Part shown: positions 9,541 to 17,562 of the stretch, one piece after another
Numbering within the stretch: position 1 is the first letter of the stretch
Layout: every line of letters starts with the position of its first letter
Source of the DNA: Pseudomonas paeninsulae
Lineage (GTDB): Bacteria > Pseudomonadota > Gammaproteobacteria > Pseudomonadales > Pseudomonadaceae
Length of the DNA stretch: 64,000 bases
Direction of reading: 5' to 3'
NCBI RefSeq assembly: GCF_035621475.1
Contig: NZ_CP141799.1
Coordinates: 3,956,501 to 4,020,500 of the forward strand
Program-made: the position numbers and the translations under genes
The notes under the pieces: generated by a model
Databases searched by the model: none
What the model was told of the DNA's origin: nothing
What the model saw: the letters and a program-made list of their open reading frames with translations, nothing else

Positions 9541-9922
9541 CCAGCCGGTAGATGCCCTGGCAGCTGAGGCTGTTCTCCAGGCGCAAGAAGGTCGCACCCG
9601 AGGCCAGCGCAGTGACTTCGTCCAACGGCGCACGCCCCAGCGCCAACTTGAACACAGGGTCGCGGCGCAGGCTGTTGGCGTCATTGCCATCGACATAGCC
9701 GCAGGCACTTTGATAGATCCGTTGGCGCGGCAGGTCGACGACGCTGTGCTCGATGGAGGACGGATACCGGCCATCATGGATCGCTTCAGCCAGGCGGCCG
9801 ATCAGCCCACACTGCGGTTCGGTGCCGCGTAGCCGCAATGGGCCAAAATCACTCGAGCGCGCGCCGCCTTCAAAACTGGCGATGGCAGGAAAACGCAGCT
9901 GGCCCGGGGTAGAATCACGCAT
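9541..9922 (-). pseudogene. IS1380-family transposase, N-terminal fragment
   Basis: From the ATG at 9922 the protein reads MRDSTPGQLRFPAIASFEGG, then SSDFGPLRLRG, GLIGRLAEAIHDGR, RIYQSACGYVDGNDANSLRRDP and LGRAPLDEVTALASGATFLRLENS. This is the conserved N-terminus of IS1380-type transposases of about 450 residues. The homology stops after GIYRLA, before the catalytic core, and the frame runs directly into the IS3-type tail described at 9473-9540. The open frame at 9491-9922 is thus a chimera of two broken transposases, not a gene. The sequence from 9923 to 10020 probably contains the original left end of the element, but I cannot fix its boundary. Confidence 0.8.
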
Positions 9923-10042
9923 GTCTCGGTTAAGCTTCGGACGAAACGTTATTCGAACAACTCCTTTTATATCAAAAAGTTAAACGAGACCCGCCTCTGT
10001 CTATGAAAGATCCGGGCTAACTATGCGCAGATTTGACTGTGA

Positions 10043-10894
10043 TCAGAACAACGTCTTGAGTGCCAGCGTCGCTACCACGCCGGCTAATAAAACCGCCACG
10101 ACACCTAACAACCGCCGACTAAAGCCTTGGTTTCGCGGCACCGCAGCCGGCCCTGGGCTGAGCGGGACGGCAGCACGTAGCGGATTCCTGGCACCCGCAT
10201 GGCTGACCTGGGGTTTGCTGTTACCCGGTTGGGGCAGGTCAATGGCGCGCATAAAGACCGTGGCATCTTCATCCTCGGCTTGCGCGACTGCGGTCTTGGG
10301 TCCGATGACCAACAGCGTCACCGAGCCCATTTTCAGTTGATCGCCTGGCTGCAAGACAGCCATAGCGACCTTCTGCTGGTTGACCAGTACGCCGTTGGCC
10401 GAGGCCAGATCCTTAACCTCCAGCACATCATCCTTGAGGAAGAACTCACAATGCCGACGCGACAGCTCCATGTCGCTAAAGCACAGCTCACACTTTGACG
10501 AGCGGCCGAATGTCATCGAGCCGTTGACGTGAAACTTCTTGCCCTCATGCTCACCCTTGGCGACCTGCAAGAACCAGCGCGCACTGACACCGGTTTTCAC
10601 CTTGCTCTTGGTCGGGTCAACGAACAACAGCTCCACAGTACCCAGACGTACGCAGTCGTTGGTGCGAATCTGGTAGCGGGCGCTAATACGCTCGTCGTTG
10701 ACGAAGGTGCCCGCCTGGCTGCCGCAGTCGGTGAGGTAGTAATAACCGTGGTCCTGGCGAATCTCGGCATGGAAAGAGCTAATGCCGGCATCGGCCAGAA
10801 CCAGGTTGTTACGACCATCCTGACCGATGGTCAGACGCTCGTCGACCAGCCAGATCGGCGCTTGGCGATTGTCGCTGAAATGAATCCTGAGCAT
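10043..10894 (-). CDS. Tandem FHA-domain protein with C-terminal membrane anchor
   Basis: This 283-residue protein starts at the ATG at 10894 after AAGGTAAG. Two forkhead-associated domains are visible: FHA1 at about 5-92 (LTIGQDGRNNLVL, SSFHAEI, GTFVN) and FHA2 at about 108-200 (MTFGRSSKCELC, LSRRHCEF, SANGVLVN). Each carries the G-R/Q, S-xx-H and N-G-type phosphothreonine-binding core. A proline-rich linker leads to one hydrophobic segment at the extreme C-terminus (LLGVVAVLLAGVVATLAL), suggesting a tail anchor in the inner membrane. It follows the kinase gene on the same strand, separated by a 164-base repeat element. Inference: it is a reader of threonines phosphorylated by that kinase. 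Confidence 0.9.
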   Translation of the reverse strand: MLRIHFSDNRQAPIWLVDERLTIGQDGRNNLVLADAGISSFHAEIRQDHGYYYLTDCGSQAGTFVNDERISARYQIRTNDCVRLGTVELLFVDPTKSKVKTGVSARWFLQVAKGEHEGKKFHVNGSMTFGRSSKCELCFSDMELSRRHCEFFLKDDVLEVKDLASANGVLVNQQKVAMAVLQPGDQLKMGSVTLLVIGPKTAVAQAEDEDATVFMRAIDLPQPGNSKPQVSHAGARNPLRAAVPLSPGPAAVPRNQGFSRRLLGVVAVLLAGVVATLALKTLF

Positions 10895-10976
10895 GTTTGG
10901 CGCTTACCTTGTGTAAGTGTCGCAAAGCCAAAAAACGCAACCCATTAACGCATGTCACTGTCGCCCAAGGCCGGTG

Positions 10977-11140
10977 CTAGTGGCCTGTATGGCTAGTTCA
11001 ATGAGTCTATGTCGGCGTTTGAGGCCCCAATACTACGTTGCCGCTCCTCGCCATAGCCCACTATGGCTCGTCGCAGCGCTGGGTCTCGGAACCTCAACCC
11101 TCCGAACTCGAGTTAACCCCCTAACCGTACAGGCCACTAG
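10977..11140 (-). repeat. CTAG-ended inverted-repeat element, copy 1 (MITE-like)
   Basis: The left end CTAGTGGCCTGTATGGCTAG (10977-10996) and the right end (11121-11140) are inverted repeats matching at 18 of 20 bases. An inner palindrome CCATAG-CCCA-CTATGG lies near 11051-11066. The reverse complement matches the elements at 49196 and 55180 along its length, including GGTTAACTCGAG, GGCGAGGAGCGGCA and a GGGGCCTCA block. It has no coding capacity and lies between the kinase and FHA genes. CTAG at both ends could be a four-base target duplication. Confidence 0.75.
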
Positions 11141-11172
11141 TCACTGTCAGCGGACTATGAGTCTCACCACAT

Positions 11173-12705
11173 TCACTTGTTGAAGATATTGTTCCACAGT
11201 CGCTTGATCGGGTTCTGCGTGGTTTGTTTTTGCGAACTCGTTGCTCGCGCTGCGGGCTTGCTGGCCGGCACCCGCGGCGCCTGGGCCAACTGTACGCGGC
11301 GCTCATGAGCATCATAGAGTTTTAGCAGGGCTTCATTGGCCGGCTCCACTTCCAGCCCTTGTTTGATGTATTCCAAGGCCATTCTGTATTCGCGTCGCCC
11401 ATAGGCCCGTTGGCTCTGCTCGATAAAGCGCTGCGCAATGCGATTAATACCCGCCAGAGCCAATAGGTTGTCCGGCTGCCAAGCCAACACTTGGCGAAAA
11501 TAGAACGTCGCACTGTCATCCTCTGGCAACCATAGCCGGTCTTCCACAAGGCGCTGCTCAGCGCGCTCCAGGTAACCGTCGATTCGCGCCTGTAACACCC
11601 GCTTCAAGCCCTCAAGGGCTTGAACGTTGCCGTGATCGAGCAACAACGCCTGGCGGTAGTAGTAATCGGCGTTATTCTGCGGCGGCTCGAGCAGCTTGCC
11701 TTCGCCCAAGCGCTGTTCGGCTTGAGCGATAAAGTCGGCGATTTGCATGTGTTGGTAACCGTAGTAACCGGCCCACCCAGCCCCACTCAACAATAGGACG
11801 CCAAGCAGCGCCCAGGGCAGAACGTTGCGTCGTACACTCGTACCCTTGCGGGCATGGGCCTGATCCAACTTGAGCCCAGGGCCAATGCGGGTGCTATCCG
11901 GGTCATACTCCTGCAACTCGTCCAAACTGGCGAGCAATACCCGGCAGTCCATAAAGCGTTCGTCCGGGTTCTTGGCCAGCATGCGTTCGAGCAACCATTG
12001 ATAACTCTGCAGATGCACCGGTAGATTGGGTAGTTCCATCTGCACGTGATTCATCACGGTCTGGGTGTAGCTAGCGCCGCGATAAAGGTTAGTACCAGTG
12101 AGCATCTCCAGCAGGATTACGCCAAGACTGTAAATGTCACTACGGGCATCCAGTGCCAAGCACTGGGCCTGTTCCGGGCTGCTGTACGCTGGGCTACCGA
12201 CCGCGATACCGAACTGAGTGAGGTCGTGATCCAGCGTCACTTCCTTGGCCACGCCAAAGTCGCTGATCACCGCGGTGCCGTCATCACGAAAGAGGATGTT
12301 GGCCGGTTTGATGTCGCGGTGCACCAAGCCATGGTCATGCACCACGGCCAGACCGCTGGCGATCTGGCGGACTATCTGCAACGCACGGTACGGCGCGAAT
12401 ACTTCACCCTTGTGCTGCGCCAGGTCGCCGCCGGAGACGAACTCCATCGCCAGGTAGTAACGGCCATCGGCGAGCATGTCGATGTCATGGATGGTGATGA
12501 TTGAGGGGTGATGCAGGCCGGCCACTATGTGGCCTTCCTTGATGAAGCGCTGACTGAACGCCTCGTCGTGGGCGCTGAGCAACACTTTCACCGCGACCTT
12601 GCGGTGCAACGAGAGCTGGGTGGCCAGGTAAACCTCGGCCATTCCGCCCTTTCCCAGGCGGCCATGCATGCTATAGCCAGGAATCTCAATCAAGTTTTCA
12701 TTCAT
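11173..12705 (-). CDS. Membrane serine/threonine protein kinase (Stk1/PpkA-like)
   Basis: From the ATG at 12705 the protein is 510 residues; a TTG at 12714 would add three. Counting from that TTG, the Hanks-type kinase domain spans about 14-270, with glycine loop GKGGMAEVY, lysine K43 in VAVKVLL, HRDIKPAN (D134), DFG (D152) and GSPAYSSPEQ. A membrane helix at about 299-320 (VLPWALLGVLLLSGAGWAGYY) separates it from a C-terminal part with repeated TPR-like units (NADYYYRQALLLDHGNVQAL, SATFYFRQVLAWQPDNLLAL). It is 23 bases downstream of the PP2C phosphatase gene on the same strand, so the two are probably cotranscribed. In P. aeruginosa similar kinase, phosphatase and FHA sets control type VI secretion, but no such genes are visible here. 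Confidence 0.93.
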   Translation of the reverse strand: MNENLIEIPGYSMHGRLGKGGMAEVYLATQLSLHRKVAVKVLLSAHDEAFSQRFIKEGHIVAGLHHPSIITIHDIDMLADGRYYLAMEFVSGGDLAQHKGEVFAPYRALQIVRQIASGLAVVHDHGLVHRDIKPANILFRDDGTAVISDFGVAKEVTLDHDLTQFGIAVGSPAYSSPEQAQCLALDARSDIYSLGVILLEMLTGTNLYRGASYTQTVMNHVQMELPNLPVHLQSYQWLLERMLAKNPDERFMDCRVLLASLDELQEYDPDSTRIGPGLKLDQAHARKGTSVRRNVLPWALLGVLLLSGAGWAGYYGYQHMQIADFIAQAEQRLGEGKLLEPPQNNADYYYRQALLLDHGNVQALEGLKRVLQARIDGYLERAEQRLVEDRLWLPEDDSATFYFRQVLAWQPDNLLALAGINRIAQRFIEQSQRAYGRREYRMALEYIKQGLEVEPANEALLKLYDAHERRVQLAQAPRVPASKPAARATSSQKQTTQNPIKRLWNNIFNK

Positions 12706-12728
12706 CTGGGTCAACGCACACCGAGTGA

Positions 12729-13514
12729 TTACTTCGTTAGGGGTTTGAATAATTTACTGAGAAACCCGCGCGGCTGTGCCGCAGCCACCGGTTCGACCGA
12801 GGCGCGCCCGAGTACGATGCAAGAGATATTGTCACGCCCACCCATTTGGTTGGCCTGGGCAATCAGCTGCTCCACCAGTTCGTCGAGACTGTTGGCGCTA
12901 GCACACACTTGCTGGATTTGCGGGTCGGTCAACTCCCCGGTCAGCCCATCGCTGCACAGCAACAACAGCTCATGCGGCCCTAGACTGCCCCGCGCCTGTC
13001 CGATTTCGATGACCTGATGGTCGCGCCCCAGGCACTGGAAAATGACATTACGCTGAGGATGGCTGCGTGCCTCTTCGACGCTCATTTCGCCGGCATCGAT
13101 CATCGACTGCACCCAGCTGTGATCACGGCTCAAGTAGCGAATGCAGTCGGCATCGACGCGATAGGCGCGACTGTCGCCAACCCAAACAATCTCGAAATCG
13201 GCCCCCGAAAAGCGCACGGCGACCAGGGTAGTGCCCATTCCGCGGCAATCGGCATCGCCCTCGGCAGCGGCGAGGATGGCGCAATTCGCCGCATGTACGG
13301 CGGTCACCAAATCCTGCCCTTCGGCACAGGCGGTACGTAGCGTTTGCAGCGCCAAAGCACTGGCCACTTCACCGCGTAGATGGCCACCCATGCCATCGGC
13401 GACCGCCCATAGAGCCAACTCGGGACAGCACAACAGCGCATCTTCATTGTGCCCTCGTACCTGGCCAACGACAGTCTGCGCCGCGTACACCAGAGGTTCT
13501 CCAATTTGCGTCAT
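12729..13514 (-). CDS. PP2C-family protein serine/threonine phosphatase (Stp1/PppA-like)
   Basis: This 261-residue cytoplasmic phosphatase carries the PP2C motifs in order: RGHNEDA (about 19-25), VADGMGGH (37-44), GMGTTLVAV (about 91), VWVGDSRAYR (about 109), LCSDGLTGEL (about 186) and GRDNISCIVL (about 230). These supply the aspartates that bind the two metals. The length matches PppA/Stp1. It is the first gene of the phosphatase, kinase, FHA unit on the minus strand and should reverse the kinase's phosphorylation. Upstream (13515-13787) I see an AT-richer stretch with no gene, then IS debris. Confidence 0.93.
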   Translation of the reverse strand: MTQIGEPLVYAAQTVVGQVRGHNEDALLCCPELALWAVADGMGGHLRGEVASALALQTLRTACAEGQDLVTAVHAANCAILAAAEGDADCRGMGTTLVAVRFSGADFEIVWVGDSRAYRVDADCIRYLSRDHSWVQSMIDAGEMSVEEARSHPQRNVIFQCLGRDHQVIEIGQARGSLGPHELLLLCSDGLTGELTDPQIQQVCASANSLDELVEQLIAQANQMGGRDNISCIVLGRASVEPVAAAQPRGFLSKLFKPLTK

Positions 13515-13787
13515 CGACCTGCCTACTTCTTAAGAATCTGGAGGGCTGCGTGACATACAGCGTAGAGGTGCTTGCGACAGTGCGCACAATACCCTCAGGG
13601 TTCGCTGCAGTCATCGACCGCCCCACTCCCCCATGAACAGATATTCACCCAGATTAAGCATAAGCCTAGCAGCCTGGCGGGCTTGAATTCATGGGCAGGG
13701 CATCAATAGCGAAGACGAAATAATTCGTCTAACCACTTGGATAGTTACAGGTATTTATTGCCAGTGAACTCATTAAAACAAGTTAAT

Positions 13788-14190
13788 TTAGCTAGTTTTT
13801 GCCAACAAGTGACGTGTTTTTTTGCGCCAAACAGCCATGCGCTTCAGGTTCCAGGCCAGGCAAACCAGGCGCCATTCGCCGCTCACCTTGCCCTTGCCCC
13901 GCAGCAGAAACTGACGAAAGCCCATGACCAACTTGATGATGCCAAACACCGGCTCAACCGTCTGTTTGCGCAGGGCATAGTGGCGGCTTGCCGCCAGGTT
14001 TCTTGCCGAAGCGTGCCGTACGCGCCGCACGCTTAGCCAGTTTCTCCCGGTAGGCGGCATGCTCCTGTTCCAAGCGCACGCGGGCAGGGCCTCGATCTTG
14101 GCCTTCGCTGCGTCCATGGCGAGCAATCGTTCTTGCCGACGCTTAATCTCGTCCGGCAAGTCGATGCTGTCAGGCTGTGCGTAGCGCCTT
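13788..14190 (-). pseudogene. IS1182-family transposase remnant with internal deletion
   Basis: Reading the minus strand, RYAQPDSIDLPDEIKRRQERL and the following KAKIEA resemble the middle of IS1182-type transposases. After a one-base shift the text continues as RLEQEHAAYREKLAKRAAR and KKPGGKPP. It then jumps straight to the C-terminal region YALRKQTVEPVFGIIKLVMG, FRQFLLRGKGKVSGEW and LVCLAWNLKRM. The catalytic segment between these blocks is missing and so is the N-terminus, so the element is dead. Its upstream edge lies about 15 bases from the stop of the next minus-strand gene. Confidence 0.8.
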
Positions 14191-14205
14191 CATACCGGCG
14201 CAGGC

Positions 14206-14526
14206 TCACTCCACAAGCGGAGCATCTTCGGCCACGCAGCGTACGGCCCGCTTGCGCTGATCGACCAGCACGCCACTGAGGCCTTTCTGTTCCAGGTCGA
14301 ACAGCACCACGACGCCATCTACGCACTGCGCCACCTGGTTGGCCGGTTTGAGCGAGACCTTGTAGTCCTCGCCGGGAACGGTCTTGAGCATGGTGTAGTC
14401 GGAGAGCAGCAATGCATCCTCCGGCTGGGCGAAGTGCAGGTAGCCGTAGTAGCCGAGGACCGCCACCGTGGCGCAGATGCTGCCGATACCGGTGAGGATC
14501 AGGGGGATGGGGTTCAGTTCACTCAT
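14206..14526 (-). CDS. Small conserved-type membrane protein of unknown function
   Basis: This 106-residue protein has one N-terminal membrane helix (IPLILTGIGSICATVAVLGYYGYL, about 7-30) and a C-terminal domain of about 70 residues (PANQVAQCVDGVVVLFDLEQKGLSGVLVDQRKRAVRC) with two cysteines that could pair. The N-in orientation would place the domain in the periplasm. I do not recognise a named family. It ends next to the IS1182 remnant, but the reading frame itself looks intact. Confidence 0.7.
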   Translation of the reverse strand: MSELNPIPLILTGIGSICATVAVLGYYGYLHFAQPEDALLLSDYTMLKTVPGEDYKVSLKPANQVAQCVDGVVVLFDLEQKGLSGVLVDQRKRAVRCVAEDAPLVE

Positions 14527-14671
14527 TACAGACTCTCGAGGTTGGACGTTTCAGCAAAAATAATCGCCTAGCCAACCAGATGGCTGGCTGACAGGCGAGC
14601 TACGAAGTGACACTGACAGTAGCGACAGGCGGCGCAGCTTGATACAAACCCAAGCCGTTGCAAAGTGGCGA

Positions 14672-15418
14672 TCATTTACCGTCGGCGCGCACTTGCTCAC
14701 GGGCTTTGAAGGTCGCCTCGTAGATGCGCTCGGCCAGGCGCGAGAATGGCAGGCTCTGTACCCAGACCGTGCCAGTGCCTTTCAGAGTCGCCAGGACGAT
14801 GCCCTCGCCGCCGAACAACATGCTTTTCAGCCCGCCGGCCAGGGCGATGTCGTAATCGATACCACTGGTAAAGGCCACCAGACAACCGGTGTCGAGGCGC
14901 AGGGTCTGGTTGTTCAGCTCCTTACGGATCACCGTGCCGCCGGCATGCACGAAGGCCAGACCGTCGCCCTCGAGCTTTTGCAGGATGAAGCCCTCGCCGC
15001 CGAAGAAGCCGGCGCCCAGGCGCTTGTTGAAACTGATACCGACAGCGGTGCCGTAAGCGGCGCAGAGAAAGGCGTCTTTCTGGCAGATCAGGCTGCCGCC
15101 GTGCTCGGCCAACTTGATCGGCACCACGGTGCCCGGATATGGCGCAGCAAAGGCGACCCGCGCCTGGGTTTTGCCGGCATTGGAGAAATGCGTCATGAAC
15201 AGCGATTCGCCGGTGAGCATGCGCTTGCCGGCGCTCCACAACTTGCCCAGCACCCCGCTCGCCGCGCCATCGCCCATGCGCGTCTCGAAGCGCACGCCGT
15301 CAGTCATGTAGTTCATCACCCCGGCTTCGGCGATCACTGTCTCACCGGGGTCGAGGATGATTTCCACACTCTGCGCCGAGGCGCCGAGAATTTCGTAGTC
15401 GAGTTGATGGCTGGGCAT
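14672..15418 (-). CDS. AIM24 family protein (TIGR00266-type)
   Basis: From the ATG at 15418, which follows CCAGGAGCC, the protein has 248 residues. It is a beta-rich single-domain protein with family hallmarks: [18 protein letters not shown] near the start, [13 protein letters not shown] in the middle and [27 protein letters not shown] near the end. Related proteins occur in bacteria and as mitochondrial AIM24; their biochemical role is unknown. No signal peptide or membrane segment is seen. It lies downstream of the DUF1704 gene with the 131-base palindromic element between them. An upstream extension of the frame to 15580 overlaps that element and has no ribosome site, so I rejected it. Confidence 0.88.
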   Translation of the reverse strand: MPSHQLDYEILGASAQSVEIILDPGETVIAEAGVMNYMTDGVRFETRMGDGAASGVLGKLWSAGKRMLTGESLFMTHFSNAGKTQARVAFAAPYPGTVVPIKLAEHGGSLICQKDAFLCAAYGTAVGISFNKRLGAGFFGGEGFILQKLEGDGLAFVHAGGTVIRKELNNQTLRLDTGCLVAFTSGIDYDIALAGGLKSMLFGGEGIVLATLKGTGTVWVQSLPFSRLAERIYEATFKAREQVRADGK

Positions 15419-15485
15419 GCAAAGGCTCCTGGCAGTTCGCTTAGGCGCTGTCCTGGGTGTTAATCGGGCTACCCTATCGCATGAC

Positions 15486-15616
15486 CTGAAAGCGTCGCGA
15501 GCGAAGAGCAGGCAAGGCGAAGATGAGGCCGGAAAGCGGAGTTTACTGCTGTAAATGAGCATTTCCGGCCGCATCTTCAACGCAGCATGATGCGCGAAGC
15601 CCGCAGCAGCTTTCAG
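15486..15616. repeat. 131-base palindromic intergenic element
   Basis: CTGAAAGC at 15486-15493 and GCTTTCAG at 15609-15616 form the outer inverted repeat. A large inner stem pairs GAAGATGAGGCCGGAAA (from 15520) and GTTTAC with the complementary TTTCCGGCCGCATCTTC (to 15578), 21 of 28 positions matching around TGCT. The right end contains the stop codon of the DUF1704 gene. Similar palindromes occur between genes in other Pseudomonas as far as I recall. It is a different sequence from the CTAG-ended repeat. Confidence 0.65.
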
Positions 15617-16908
15617 AGGATGTTGGCGTAGTCGGCTTCAATCCGGTCGAGACTCAGGTGATTGAGGAAGTTGGAGAAGCACATCCAGGCCGACAGCGAG
15701 TTGAGGTCGCGGAACTGTTCGGGCAGGTATTTCGGTGCTACCACCAGGCCCTCGTCGACCAACTTACGCAGGGTGCGCATGTCTTCCAGGGTGGTCTTGC
15801 CGCAAAACAACAGCGGTATCTGCTCCAGCTTGCCCTTGCGCACGGCCAACTGGATGTAGTTGTAGACCATGATGAAGCCCTTCAGATAGGACAGATCCTT
15901 GGTGAACGGCAGCCCGGTCGGGGTCGAGCCACGGAACACCCGACTGGCATTGCTGTAGCCCTCCTCCAGACTGAAGCCCTGTTCGCGGTAGAACTCGAAC
16001 ACCTGGAGAAAGTCCGCACCCTCCTCGGCCATGTGGATGCCGCGCGTGCGGTTGGTCAGCTTGCGCAGACGGGTCGGGTAGGAGGCGAAGGTAATCACCT
16101 CCATCAGAATCGCCAGGCCTTCCTGGGTCACAGTAGAGGATGGCGGGCCCTTGGCCAGGAAGGTGCACACCGGCTGATTCAGGCCATTCAGGGTGGTCGC
16201 CACATGCACCAGTCCTTCATGCACCTCCAAGGCCTTGACGTCACGCTGGTTGAACATCGCATCGGCGCGAATCTTGATGTAATCGGCACCGGCAGCGGCG
16301 TCGGCGAGGATGCCATCGGACTCGAACACCCGAATGGTGTCTTCTGCCTCGCCAAACACCTTGTTCAGACGATGTTGCAGCAGGTCGACGGCCTGCTTGG
16401 CGGTGAGGTCTTTCGGCTCGTCCTCGAGGTCGCCACGCTTGTCGATGTTATTCAGGTAGCCGGAAAACATCAGGCCCAGGTCGGACAGGGTCGGGTCACC
16501 GGCATGGAAGGCATCCGACGCCGCGCCGTAGAGTTCCTGCGAGATCAGGCCGAAGTCCTCGGTGCCGCGCGCCTCAAGCATGCGAATGACCATGCGGTAC
16601 TCGCGGCACATGCGCCGCATGATCTGCCCGACCGGGTTGAATTGGCCCAACTGGCGGGTGACGTCGCGCTCGATATTCTGGAACTCCAGCTTCTTCGCCG
16701 CTGCATCGAAGGCCAACGGCCGGCTGTCGTAATAGGCACGATCTACCGCAGGCAGTTTCTTGCCTTTGTGCTTGAGAAAACCCTCGCGAATGCTGTCGTC
16801 CCACTTCACCGCATCCAGCACACGAATCGGCGTCTGCGCCTCGACAATCCGGTCGGACAACGCCCGCACGGTAAGCTGATAGTCGTCCAACCCAGTGAGA
16901 CTGTTCAT
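15613..16908 (-). CDS. DUF1704 / QEGLA-motif protein, putative metalloprotease
   Basis: This 431-residue protein is of the family annotated as flavohemoglobin expression-modulating QEGLA motif protein (DUF1704). The naming motif appears as [10 protein letters not shown] at about 264. About 35 residues before it is [15 protein letters not shown], an HExxxH arrangement. Eukaryotic members of the same domain family (MATCAP/KIAA0895) are zinc carboxypeptidases using HExxxH plus a glutamate, so a zinc peptidase activity is plausible but untested here. There is no signal peptide. The TGA stop lies in the terminal repeat of the 131-base element. The lipoprotein gene is 29 bases upstream on the same strand, suggesting cotranscription. 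Confidence 0.85.
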   Translation of the reverse strand: MNSLTGLDDYQLTVRALSDRIVEAQTPIRVLDAVKWDDSIREGFLKHKGKKLPAVDRAYYDSRPLAFDAAAKKLEFQNIERDVTRQLGQFNPVGQIMRRMCREYRMVIRMLEARGTEDFGLISQELYGAASDAFHAGDPTLSDLGLMFSGYLNNIDKRGDLEDEPKDLTAKQAVDLLQHRLNKVFGEAEDTIRVFESDGILADAAAGADYIKIRADAMFNQRDVKALEVHEGLVHVATTLNGLNQPVCTFLAKGPPSSTVTQEGLAILMEVITFASYPTRLRKLTNRTRGIHMAEEGADFLQVFEFYREQGFSLEEGYSNASRVFRGSTPTGLPFTKDLSYLKGFIMVYNYIQLAVRKGKLEQIPLLFCGKTTLEDMRTLRKLVDEGLVVAPKYLPEQFRDLNSLSAWMCFSNFLNHLSLDRIEADYANIL

Positions 16909-16937
16909 CGCTCCCTCATTATTTGCTCATTAACTAA

Positions 16938-17489
16938 CTATGGACCGACGCGCTGAAAGCGCGCGACCTCGATAAATACATCCGAATTGGCCTGGTCGTC
17001 GAGATAGGCGAATACGGCATCCAGTGGGCTGGTAATCAATACCCCCTCACCCTGCTGCGTATCGACTGACTTGCCTTGCAACGTGCCTGCCTCAAGCTCC
17101 TGCACAATGCGCTCGACATCCAGGGTGTGGATCACCAACTCATTGTCGACGGTCAGTTCGAAACCGGCGATGGCGAAGTTGCCACCCAAGTTTTGCGGCA
17201 GACCGGCCGACAGATACCAGCGCCGGCCATGATGGGCCACGGTGAAACCGTATTTTTCCAGGCTATCGAGGTTGTCCGGGCTGCCCTTGTAGGTTCTGGC
17301 CTCGTAGAGGCTGGAGCCGGCACGGGTAATGTCCAGATAGTAGCGCTCACCCCATTCGTCCTTGCGCGACCATTCGCCGAGCAGAGGGATGGGCGCCGCT
17401 TCGTTGGCTGGAATCGGGTCGTTGAAGGTCACCAGACAGCCGCTCAACAGCAGCAAGGACAAGGCAATCGCTACGCGCCAGGCATTCAT
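16938..17489 (-). CDS. Putative lipoprotein of unknown function
   Basis: This 183-residue protein starts with a type II signal peptide, lipobox LLSGC with Cys at about 18 (MNAWRVAIALSLLLLSGC). The mature part is beta-rich (LLGEWSRKDEWGERYYLDITRAG, HGRRWYLSAGLPQNLGGNFAIAGFEL) and ends with a segment around VLITSPLDAVFAYLDD. It resembles uncharacterised Pseudomonas lipoproteins; no function is assigned. It probably forms an operon with the DUF1704 gene, 29 bases downstream. Confidence 0.8.
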   Translation of the reverse strand: MNAWRVAIALSLLLLSGCLVTFNDPIPANEAAPIPLLGEWSRKDEWGERYYLDITRAGSSLYEARTYKGSPDNLDSLEKYGFTVAHHGRRWYLSAGLPQNLGGNFAIAGFELTVDNELVIHTLDVERIVQELEAGTLQGKSVDTQQGEGVLITSPLDAVFAYLDDQANSDVFIEVARFQRVGP

Positions 17490-17562
17490 TTCGCTCTCCT
17501 TGTGAAAACAATTCGACCACGCCTGCAGATAATCCTTGAGAGCCCCGGCCGCAGGGCGCTAC

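Noticed and set aside
9491-9922. Intact 143-residue gene
   Set aside because: The sequence is a fusion of an IS1380 transposase start and an IS3-type transposase tail, so it is not a functional gene.
15419-15580. N-terminal extension of the AIM24 protein to 15580
   Set aside because: It would be encoded by the palindromic repeat, and a good ribosome site precedes the ATG at 15418.
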